Positions 11,758-21,800 of a stretch of DNA of 64,000 nucleotides are shown here, piece by piece. Every line of letters begins with the position of its first letter. Positions within the stretch are counted from its first letter, which is position 1. The notes beneath the pieces were generated by a model. That model was not told the origin of the DNA, did no database searches, and worked only from the letters and a program-made list of their open reading frames with translations. Position numbers and translations under genes: made by a program. Origin of the DNA: Jaapia argillacea MUCL 33604 (taxonomy: Eukaryota > Basidiomycota > Agaricomycetes > Jaapiales > Jaapiaceae); assembly GCA_000697665.1 (NCBI GenBank), contig KL197756.1, positions 62,001 to 126,000 of the forward strand. The letters are read 5' to 3'.

Positions 11758-13303
11758 CTAGCATCGAAGGCGGAGTCGGAAAGCGTTCTTCGAGCTGCGA
11801 GATTTGGGGTCTAGATAGGTCTCGTAGAATCCTGCCACAAACTCCTCCGCTTTGAAGCCAAACCGGTTGTACAAGAGCTGTAAAAACCGTCGTCAGTATT
11901 TATTGGAAGATTACTATATACTATGGTTATTGATTGGTTGCGTGCTCACCATTGCCGGGTTATTGGCGGAGACGTGGAGCGTGATGTCTTTGTTGGGGTT
12001 ATGAGAGATGAGATGGTAAAGCATCGTCCTTGGGTCATTGGGTAGGTTAGGGCGCGATGGAAACGCAGACAAAGACAGGACTTACGTAGCGATTTGTGTA
12101 TTATCCCACCCAGATCGGACGGCGAGGTAGGTGATATAGGTTTCTTGCGGCGAGCTCAAGAATGCGGCACCCACTACAAGTTTTTTGTACATTGCGACCA
12201 CAGTACATTTCTCAGGAGAATAGTTCAAGGAGTCACTGACTGGACGTGGACACTAAGATTTAGAGGTAGCAAGGATTACGATGGCGAAGGAACTGACCGT
12301 CGATCCCCGCCCAGAACGATCGGGCGAGAAGGTCATGAACTTGGGGGAGATGAGACGATTGAAGTGAGACATAGGTGATAGGGGCTCTGGTCTCTGATGG
12401 CTGTTCACGCTCTGGGCTATGAACACGAAACCAATTATTATCCATGGGAAGATAGAGAGAAGAGTTGTCGGATAGCTTACTGTGCCAAGCCATAATGAGC
12501 ACGAATATCTTCCATGAGTTGCATCCAAGGTGATTCCGTCACCCAGTCAAGAGAAATGAGACCTTGGATACGTTCAGGTAACGTTCCGAGTGAGCGGGAA
12601 AGAAATGAATTTTCGTAGGGCGTCGTATTGATGGAATACAACCCATCGATCACTTGAGGGTTGACGGATGGAGCCGCCCACGGCGGGGGAAGGGGGTTAA
12701 TGGGTGAGTGTGATTGAGCCGTAAGAGAGACGTTGTTGACAGCTCGACTGCGTCTGACCTGAGGAGATAAATTAGGAAAAGGACAAACAACGAGCAGTGA
12801 TCCAAACTCTTTGCAAGCTGAGTTTCCTGGACAGGATACACCCCATCAAGGATGTGGGGGTTTCAGAGGATAGGTGGGACTGGAGCTCGTCAATCAAGCT
12901 ACTGGTCTCCGATCTCGACATCGGTCTGACATCCTCGCTCTGAAAGAGGATGAAATCAGTATCTGAAGAGTAAGCGGGAGTGATCACTCACATACTGGTT
13001 TCGCTCAGTTTCCTGAGCTTGAATAACGGCACGATCACGAAGGAGTTCGGGAAGACTTTGATTCATAAAATCGTCGAAGGCGCAGTCAAGTTCCGTGTTA
13101 CCTTCTGGCTGGTATGCAGCTAGATCCAGAAGCGGTCCTATCAATCGCAGAGCGGATATCTTGTCGTCCTCCTCGAGCGAAACGGATCGAACTTCGTTTC
13201 TCTTTCTCCGCTTCGTCGACGTTCTCCGAGGTTTGGTAGCACCTCTACTTGGTCCCTCATATTCTGAGCCTGAGCTGTCTTCGTGTAGGCGACGCTTGGC
13301 CAT
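11758..13303 (-). CDS. KAT14: KAT14 (CSRP2BP)-like GNAT acetyltransferase
   Basis: A multi-exon minus-strand gene. The basic N-terminus (MAKRRLHEDSSGSEYEGPSR, KRRKRNEV) looks nuclear. A middle exon gives NSFLSRSLGTLPERIQGLIS. The C-terminal GNAT domain includes LLARSFWAGIDVSDSLNYS, CTVVAMYKKLVVGAAFLSS, ETYITYLAVRSGWDNTQIAT, TMLYHLISHNPNKDITLHVS, ANNPAMLLYNRFGFKAEEFV and a final AFRLRLRC. Its order and wording follow the C-terminal domain of animal KAT14, a subunit of the ATAC histone acetyltransferase complex. In animal KAT14 the stretch after the fourth strand contains an RxxGxA acetyl-CoA loop; here it reads DNTQIA, so activity is uncertain. An in-frame ATG lies 21 nt further upstream (13324). 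Family assignment is firm; exon limits are partly approximate. Confidence 0.82.
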
Positions 13304-13532
13304 CAGAGGAAAATGGTCTGGCAATTACGGTAGCTCGAGTTCCAAACGCCGAAGATTTGCAGTGGACAAGAAAAGACATAGGTGAAAACATATCCCAGAA
13401 AGGGAATGGGTTGTCAACTCAGATCGACTGTGGAATCTTGCAGCGCTTCTGCTTTCTAACCAAGACCACAGTGTAAATACCCGTCGACTGGAATCAATCC
13501 TACATTCCTAGAAATCCAAATACTATCGCACC

Positions 13533-15732
13533 ATGGGATCACTACAAACACTTCAAGAAAAACTACAGGTCAGATCATCGACTTTCCGTTCTCAATAACC
13601 ATCGAGCCCGACCGTCTCACATCAAATGATTCTTAGGCAGAGTTCTGCCCACCCTTGGACTCGACTCTCGTCGCCATAATGGTTGCAGAGGTCGAGAGGG
13701 AATCAAACGAACAAAGGCGGCCCATTCCAGCAGCAGCTATCTTTGATCTTCGCAGAACACTTGGGGAACTGGCTTCCGCTGCGGGAGCACAAGCAGACGA
13801 GGACGAGATACTGCGACTTGTGATGCGCGAGTCTGCCAATTCCTTCATCAGTACCGACGATGACTCGAGTGGTCAAGATCTATCGTCTCCCGGGACACGG
13901 ACAACTTCCGTCACATCCACTTCCGACGCATCGAGCCCGAGTGCAATATCATTCAGCTCACCTCTCGGGTTCTTACGAACCGCATTTCCCCACATGTCCA
14001 CCACCAAACTGCGGAAAGCTATCAGCGAGATTGGCGATGGAGACGATATCGATATGGAATCCGTCGTGCTTGACCTTTTGAACGGGGAGTATCTGCGCGA
14101 ATTGGAGGAGAGAGGGTTGGGAGTCAAGGATGAAATGGTACAGGATTTGCCTTGGGAGATGGTGAAGAGTAAGAGGAATGTGGGTGGTTTGGGGAGTCCG
14201 GTGAAGAAGAAGGGTGCGCAGGCTAGGAAGATTGCGATTACGGACGTGAGGCAGCAGCAACACGTCCTTCCCCGACGGAACAGCTCAAGCTCGAATGGTG
14301 CTTCAGGGTTTACAGCGGATCAATGGACGTTAATATCATCCCTCTCAAGTCATCTCTCCACCCTCCTTCCCTCGCATCCACCATCCTTCTTCCAATCCCG
14401 TTTCCACTGGCAAGAATATTCATCCCCATCTAAAGCCGTCCGTGCAGCCTTGGTCTCGATCGCTTCCACCAATAACTCTTCCGACCTTCATCCCACACAA
14501 GACGATTTCTCTGAATTAACGGAGGAGCAAACTCGAGTGTTGTTCAATATGCTCGAAGTCATCAGTTCTTCACCCGATTATGAAACTTATGATATCGAAC
14601 AACGTGATCGGATCATGGCAGATGTTCAAATAGCCCTCCGAGCCACGCAAGTTGGTGAATACGAACATGCACTCGATATTGTTGATTTGCTGAGGGATTT
14701 GGACTCGGATCGGTATCTTGAAATGGGGATATACCATTCCGCCGTCGTCGCTGTTCCTAATTCGACTTCCCAAAACACATCTGGAACGAGCACCCTCCGG
14801 CGTGCGTCGACGTTACCTTTAGGCCCACCCCCAGTCCCACCTCCGCCAAACCTCAAGATCAAAGCCAAGCCTACACCGGTACATACAAACGGCTGGCACT
14901 CAATCCCCATCAAGAAACCACGGAACGTAGTCCATCCTCTATCGGCGTCCATCCCGTCCTACAACTCCAACGGCTCTTCATCCTCCAAGATTAAAGGGAG
15001 TGGGAACGGGATTGGGAAGGGAGGGAAAGGGGATGTTGGTGAGCTCTCTTCGGGTTCGGGTGTGCGAGGTGGGAAAGAGGGTTGGAGGCGGAAGAGGAGT
15101 GAGGCGTTGAGGGAGGCTTCTAGGTATTGGCAGAAGGGGAATGCTAGGACTAGAGGTGGGGAGATTGCGTTGTTCTTTGCTGAGAGGGTGAGTGGACGTT
15201 GTTGCATTCGGAATTAAATTGGGGAATTTTTTCTGACTGATGGGTTTTAGGCGAGGGAGTGTCAGGAGAAGGCGAGGGAGGAGGCGTTGGAAGATGCTAG
15301 AGACGTTGTGGAATCGCGCAGGTGAGTTTTTTTGGACGTCATGAGTTTGTTATGACGTTCCTGAGAGTGTTTTGAAACAGAAGGAAGGGTGGTGATTCCA
15401 AGACTGTTGATTTGCATGGTACGACCGTTGCAGAGGCTGTTGTGATTGTTAGAGAAATCCTTTTAGTTGAAGGGGCTTCAGCTGGTACGTATACCACCCC
15501 TGCTCCACCTACTTCACCTTTTAATCGTCGTTTTGCACCTATTCACCTTCATTCCGTCTCGCTTTTATTTTCAGCGAACCCATTGAAAATCATCACCGGA
15601 AAGGGCACCCACTCCCATAATGGAGTTGGAGTGTTGGGACCGGCTGTCAAAGCTGCTTTACAGGATGATGGGTGGAGTGTGGGGACTTGGGACGGGGGGC
15701 TGGTTGTTAGAGGTAAAGTGAAGGGTTGGTGA
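13533..15732 (+). CDS. CUE2: CUE-DUF1771-Smr protein, Cue2-type endonuclease
   Basis: Five exons, starting 13533-13568 then 13637, ending with TGA at 15730-15732. A CUE-like helical region (LGFLRTAFPHMSTTKLRKAI to MESVVLDLLNGEYLRELEE) lies near residue 120-170. The C-terminal half has a basic DUF1771-type helix (REASRYWQKGNARTRGG, then ARECQEKAREEALEDARDVV) and an Smr domain with VDLHGTTVAEAV and the glycine-rich GKGTHSHNGVGVLGP loop. This order is that of yeast Cue2 and animal N4BP2-type proteins, where the Smr domain cuts mRNA at stalled, collided ribosomes (no-go decay). The middle is Ser/Pro-rich and variable. Cytoplasmic action on mRNA is expected from the family. The start is supported by the in-frame join of the short first exon. 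Confidence 0.85.
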
Positions 15733-16228
15733 GATGTGTCCAGTCTGTATGGTACCCTGTTGGACGCTATTATTCTTGGTTTGTAGCCTTATTCTTGATT
15801 TCTTGATACCTTTGGGGGGTTGAGATCCATTTCGACGCCGCCCCTTGTAGCGTTGGGTTTGATGTAGCGAGTAGCTTATGATGATGGTTCGTTTTTTATG
15901 ATTCACATTCAGGATACATGAGACAACTTTATTGCGAATCTACAAGTGGAAGGATTGGGGGTTCGGTCCACCTTGTCACCCCCAACCACGGGCTCTATTG
16001 GTGGGGAAGACTGATCAACATCCCCCTTCTTTCTGTTCTATCACCTTACACTCGAATTCTTTGCCTATTTTACAATTCACTATTATTTCTCATGTCTCCG
16101 ACCTTCGATTCCCCTGCGAGAAGCCACCGGTGGGGGATCAAGCTACGGTTTGTATATAAAGGTGCGAGCCCACTTTCAAGAGCCGCCGTCAAACAAATCC
16201 CCACTTCCTTCCACACCGAAATCACTCA
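15733..16228. other. Intergenic with one arm of a dispersed repeat
   Basis: Contains the promoter of the F-box-like gene; a TATATAAA-like stretch lies near 16153-16161, about 70 bp before its ATG. The segment 15781-15890 is similar to 18208-18290 on the same strand (see that repeat entry). Confidence 0.5.
15781..15890 (+). repeat. Dispersed direct repeat, copy 1
   Basis: The stretch TTGTAGCCTTATTCTTGA recurs at 18211, followed in both places by CTTGATACCT, TTTCGACGCC and GCGAGTAG(T/C)TTATGA with small gaps. The copies lie just after the Smr gene and just after the F-box-like gene, in the same orientation. They are diverged, so the duplication is not recent. Confidence 0.65.
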
Positions 16229-17893
16229 ATGGGAGACGTATTACGCACCAGAGAGCTCTGTTATGAAATCTGTCTGCAACTGAAATCAAGTCGGGATCTC
16301 GTTCTCCACCGTGGACCGTGGATGGGCGACCTGCTTAACTTCGCCCTTTGTTCTCGGCTCATATCTGGGGAAGCAACACGAGTTCTATGGATGGTGCTCG
16401 ATGACCCTGAGCCCCTCCTCAAGCTCTTACCTGGGTTGGAATCTGTTGTGGCCGTTGAAGGTGGCAATGAGGTCAAACACTACGTGAGTGGTCTTGCGTT
16501 CTGTCAGCGTCGTTTCTCTTGACTTGAATCATCTCACCCTACCTGGCTATAGAGAGTAGGACAGCCCCTACAGGAGGATGACTGGACCCTCTTCGACACC
16601 CACAGTCGTTATATTCGTCACTTGCACTACGACTATGCCAGATCTGTCCACCCCGACATCTTTCCCATCCTATCTCAGTATAAACTCACCCCTTTGTTCC
16701 CATCATTGGTCGGCCTGACTTGGTCAAACAACCGCGAAACCTGGGTGCCATCAATCCGGGATATTATCCCTCAGATCACAGCATTCCTTGGTCCCTCTGT
16801 CCGCGAGCTATCCTTCGATGTTATATCCTCTAACTGGGACGATGGCCTTGACGACTTGACGGCATTCCTTCACATGATGCCGCGGCGATTTCCTTTACTC
16901 GAGACGTTTAGGTTTTCGGAACTTCTTCCCGGCGACCCACCGGTTTCTCTGTCATTTCTGGGTCAGTTCCAGAAGCTACAGCGGATATGCCTCAACAACG
17001 GCGGTGCAATGTCACCATATATGACCACCACAGTGCTCCGTGCTCTTTCGAGACTTCCCAACCTCCTCGAGTTGTCGCATATCACCGCATACGGCGAGCA
17101 CATCATGCCTCCCTTGATCCAGTCCGGGTTCCCTTCCCTCACCGACCTCACTATCAATAACGGCGACTTGGGCGGTGTCGAAATGGTGCTCAGCATGCTC
17201 TCTTCGACGCTTAAACATTGCATTCTTCGTGGCATTGAAGGCGGGACGTACGGAGAATACCTTGCGTGTTTGGGGCACATATCCTCGAAGGGAGAATTTT
17301 TGGAATTGTTTCTGTTCGACTGCATCGTCGTTCCGAGCGCACCGCCCGTCGAGGAGGCTGTCGGTTCCATCGTTCAGGCGATGTTCACTTTGAATCTTCC
17401 ACGAGCGAGGCAGGTCGGCTTTTCCCACGGGGAATACGACAGCGAGTGGAGTATTTCTTCCAGTGAAGTGGAGCAATATTCCGTTGCCTGGCCTCGGCTC
17501 GAAACTTTCTCCCTGAGAAATTCACTTGCCGCATTCACTCTCCACTCCCTTTCCATGTTCGCCTCTCGCTGTCACTCGCTTCAGGGGCTTGCCATCGATG
17601 TTCTTGACGTGCGAGATGTCGACCTCACGACTCTTCCTCATGAAATTCCAGTCCTCTCTCATGGACTAAAAGATCTATCAATAGATAGGCTGCAGGGTGT
17701 CATTCCTCCCGCACCGCTTGCAGGAATGTTAGATCGAATGTTTCCTCACGTCAACGTCAACAAATGGAGGATAGTCGATGGCGATGTGACATTGTTCATG
17801 TCTGCCCTCCAAGCTGCTCGGAGATTCCAGGAACGGCGATCGAAGCCCATCTCAGTACGCATTCTTCATCTTTACACTTTGCATCCCCGCTGA
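16229..17893 (+). CDS. F-box/leucine-rich-repeat-like protein
   Basis: Two exons (16229-16483, 16553-17893) join in phase 0 to 531 residues. The N-terminus (LCYEICLQLK, then LLNFALCSRLISGEATRVLW) resembles the degenerate F-box of basidiomycete F-box proteins: a short helical box ending in a W about 40 residues in. The rest has irregular leucine-rich repeats (for example LPNLLELSHITAYG, FPSLTDLTINNG, WPRLETFSLRN). Such proteins usually select substrates for SCF ubiquitin ligases and occur in large families in agaricomycetes. A further GT-AG intron starting at 17855 (GTACGC) with an acceptor near 17906 would replace the last 12 residues by a tail ending near 17957. Diverged repeats flank the gene on both sides. 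Family is moderately sure; the target is unknown. Confidence 0.7.
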
Positions 17894-17957
17894 TGATGTC
17901 ACCAGTTGAGTGACATCGCAAGTCCCTCTCTCTTTGGTAGACCGTTCAACCATTAGT

Positions 17958-18321
17958 GAATAGGCAGGGTTTCTGACTGCGATCAAGTAGCTGGTAGATC
18001 GTTATGAGAGGAACCGCCTGTTGAACATTTTGCTCTATCTTCACTGTACCAATCCAGACTTCGACAAGCTTCCCATCCGCCCTCTCTTTCTCTGTAACTA
18101 AAAAAAAACACCACTCCAATCTCTTCCACCGTATCCCACCATCCGGCACATCCCATCCCATCAGATGTGTCTATTCTGTATTGTACGCCCTTCGACTTTG
18201 TTATCCATGGTTGTAGCCTTATTCTTGACGTCTTGATACCTCCAAAGAGAAACTTTTCGACGCCCACCGATTGATGTCGCGAGTAGTTTATGAACCCTTC
18301 TGAGCGATTCAGGATTCGATT
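17958..18321. other. Intergenic with second arm of the dispersed repeat
   Basis: No gene was recognised. The segment 18208-18290 repeats 15781-15890. The stretch ends at the ATT target duplication (18319-18321) of the DNA transposon. Confidence 0.5.
18208..18290 (+). repeat. Dispersed direct repeat, copy 2
   Basis: Diverged second copy of 15781-15890, sharing TTGTAGCCTTATTCTTGA and CTTGATACCT blocks in the same order and orientation. It lies directly before the left end of the large DNA transposon. Confidence 0.65.
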
Positions 18322-18647
18322 CACTGCAGACGGGTGAGGATAACCACCCCTGGCATATTGTTGGAAAAGCCATTGGCATTTGACGAAAATATACCACTCT
18401 GTGGAGGGCAGACATAGCCGCTTGGCATAACACAAAAGATAACAGCTGTGTTTGGTTAGAATAAGGCAGCTTGTAACTCTTAAAATATGTTCCTCGGTTA
18501 ATAGCCTCAAAATAGCCTTATTAGGAAATAAATGTGCCTATTTCACCTTCACATTTTTTAAGTTTGACCGGTGTCCTTATTCTAACCACATACAACTGTC
18601 ATCTTTTGTGTTAAGATAGGCCTCGTTCATACACGCTTACTACGTGA
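18322..18647 (+). repeat. Left terminal inverted repeat (split by a MITE)
   Basis: Begins CACTGCAGACGGGTGAGGAT and reads inward through GGCAGACATAGCCGCTTGGC to AGATAGGCCTCGTTCATACA. It matches the reverse complement of 29907-30049 except for scattered substitutions and a 182-bp MITE plus a duplicated TA inserted after GGCATA. Confidence 0.85.
18430..18611. mobile_element. 182-bp MITE with TA target duplication
   Basis: The ends are inverted repeats of about 40 bp: left ACACAAAAGATAACAGCTGT continuing to GGTTAGAATAAGG, right the reverse complement with four or five mismatches. TA at 18428-18429 is repeated at 18612-18613. The uninterrupted copy of the same site is present in the right arm of the host transposon (reverse complement near 29936-29944 reads GGCATAAGATAGG), which proves insertion and fixes both ends. 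No coding capacity. TA duplication and length fit a Tc1/mariner-mobilised MITE. Confidence 0.92.
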
Positions 18648-18825
18648 CGGCGTGTTACAGAGGGTGACCATCACGTGTGGGCAGGACCCCGTGGCAGATA
18701 ATGGCGAGGAGCAGCGGACAGTATTTACGACGAACGAGAGTAGGGTACATTAAACAATTATGTACAAGAGATTAGACCTACGAGAGGATCATAATTTAGA
18801 AAGATAAAGAAAGCTGCTTGGAGGG

Positions 18826-21800
18826 CTATTTTTTTGACGGATGAGCCTCTGATTGTGCAAGTTCGAGAAAGATGCTTGCAGGTAGGACACGATGTCCCCG
18901 GTATTTCTTTGCGGCCCACATCGCCTGCTTTCCTGTCAGGCCTTTGCGGTAAGCATCCATGAAGCGGAGGGAACGGGTGGCGAATCTATAGCGGGAACTC
19001 CAAGTGAGATCGGCAATGTTATCTGAGCCGGAAAAAAACAGGACGAGATTGAGAACATACCGTCGCATTGTAGCCAATGGTACGGCATCCAATGCAGCCA
19101 GGACGTTCTTCTCGAGATCTTGTTCTGATGAGGACGGAGGATTGAGCCGATAGGTTCGTTTTGCATGACCCCAGCACTGCTCAATGAAATTGAGTTCGCA
19201 GTGGAACTTGGGGAGGAAGAAGGCTCGGAAGCCACGCGATTTGCATATTGTTTCGACGCGGGACTCAACGTCCACAAAATCGGGCTGCGAATAGAGAAGG
19301 CGGCGGGTGCAGCAGCTGGTGGCACCCTTCGGGCATTGAAACTTCGGACACTCAGCATTAAGCTTCCCGACATCCTTGAAACCTCGTTCTTCAAGGATGA
19401 TGGTCATCCCTTTGAACACACCGGCTCGAGGATGGCCAACGGGGAAATAGAAAGACTGGGGAGACCCATCGGGAAGTCTCCCCTCGGCCATCGGCACTCT
19501 CTCTTTGTGAAATTTCCCATTTGGTGCATATATGGGCTTTCCATCAGGTCCGATCACATTCCTGTCGATGCCAAAGAAGGGGTTTTCGGGGCGGGTAGGA
19601 TTCTTGGACATCTTGCGTGCAGAAAGGGCATCATCTGCCCACTTGAGATGAGTCGTAGCATTATCGAAAATAAAGACATGATCTTCCTGAGGAAGATGCT
19701 TCTGGAGGAGGTCCATGGCCTTTTCGACATGCGCAACGATATCGTCGTTAGTGAAATATCCATCTCGTGCCTTTCCTGCCTTGAACAGGACCCGACCTTC
19801 CTCATCACCAAATCGCATCCAACCATAGTCCGCTGATACAAAATCAGCAACCATCAAGGAGGCTCCCTCCCCCTTTGGTCTCGGGACAGCCTTCTTGTTC
19901 TCATGGACCCAATAGACCAATCGACGATCATTAGCATAGAACGTGGACTCGTCGTGCCACCAGATGACCACTCTCCTCGGTCGTGGCCGGGGGGCGGTCT
20001 CGCAGATCTCCTCGACACCATCCTTCCAAACGCGAAGGTTCCACTCGAGCTCAGCCATAGTCGGGAGGAATTTCTCTTGATGGTAAGCGACAACATCCTC
20101 CCGTTCATGTCCATCCACGTACTGACCTGATGGGCCCTTCGACCAGCGATAGTCCATCAAATGCATCCACCGTTGAGCAGTGGCCAACGAGATAGTTTTT
20201 TTGAGTGTGTAGCGGCTCTTGATCTCATCAGTATTGAGAAAATTGACAATATCTTGTGCCTTGACAAATTTCCCAATTCCCTGCAGGTGTTCGTGGATTT
20301 CCTTTGCAAGTTCCCCTTTATCCAGCATTGATGTATTCCAGGCCCCGTAGAGGTTCAAGGGGAGATCCTCGCGATCTGTGATAAATGATCGTGTCCACTT
20401 CCGGATGTTTTGAGCCGTATGAGTGGATTTCGCATGGGAATGTGCTGTTTGAAGTGATGCTGCAATCCAGGTGAGCTTCTTGCTGGATGAGGTGCCAGTG
20501 TAAAGATACAACTGCATCTTTATCATTCCGAGCCGCTGACGCAGGAGTTCATCCCCTTCAAAGGGGTTGTGGCCGATCCCACTCCTTCGTTTTGGATTCA
20601 AAATCTTCGTGATGTCTCCTAATGCAGATTCCGCAACCTCGATGGTTGGCGGTGGCTTGAAAGACCCCTTTATGCCGGGAACAACAATGTCCCTCTCCAT
20701 ATCTGCTTCCGGCTGCTCAGGTTTGGTGCGGCCAGCTTCGATTCCTTCCACCCTCTCGTCACCTCCTCCCACACCTTCTTCTACACTGGACCCATCAAAT
20801 TCTCTGACATCCTCTTCAAAGAGGTCTTCATCTCGATCAGGAAAGTCCTCACCAGGATAGTGGGAGGAGGAAGCCACAGGTGCTGTTGCTTGATTGAGCT
20901 CGGACCATGTGGGCTTTGTGATCTCAGCAAAGGTCTGTGTTAACTGCTCAGCAGCCTTTGCTGCTGCATCAAACCTCAAACCTGTTGGGAGAGCCTGTAG
21001 TAGGTAAGTCTCGATAATGCATGTCTCAGACACTCACGGAAGACTCATGTCAGCAACAAACAACAACCAGGGATGTGACTAGCAGCAGCGCTGGATGAAG
21101 AGTGCAAGTAGCGATCAAGGAGTAATGAGGTCGACTGATGACACACAAGAGTGGCTGGTTTGGAATAGACCAGCTCAAGACTGGCGTTTGCATTAAGATG
21201 GTACAAGCTTATATACTACATGGATAGTTAAGAATAGTCCAATGGTGCCATAAGGCGTCATACTGAGATCTTAACGCTACTGGTCAGAATACTAATGAAT
21301 GTTCTACAGATCAGGTGATCAAAAGTAAAAAGAATGTGACATTACCCCCCTCTCAGGGTCCATGTCCTCATGGATCGTCATTATAGTCCAAGACGTCAAC
21401 AGGCAACATCCGAACCTGTAAGGAACGTAATATTAACCGTTCAGGTGGTCTATAAGCTGGATGTTCACGATGGAACTTCTTCATCAAATCCTCCCTCTGT
21501 TCTTTCACAAACCTCCAATCCATCCACTGATTATCACCAGAAGGTTGACCTTTCCATTTCACCATATATTGAATACTGCCATTGTGTTCGCGGTACTGGG
21601 TCAGAGCTTCGATCTCTTGTTCAGAACCATCACTGACGACAGTGGGGGGAGGCAGAGGTTGTTTCTGGTTCTTGAATTTGCCTTTTTTGTAGGGACGGAA
21701 GTAGGCTTCGTTAAAGACAGGGTGGATACGTCGTTTCTTCCATTCGGTGGGAAGAGCGAGTTCGTAAGCGGATCCATGTTGTTTTATGATTTTAAAAGGG

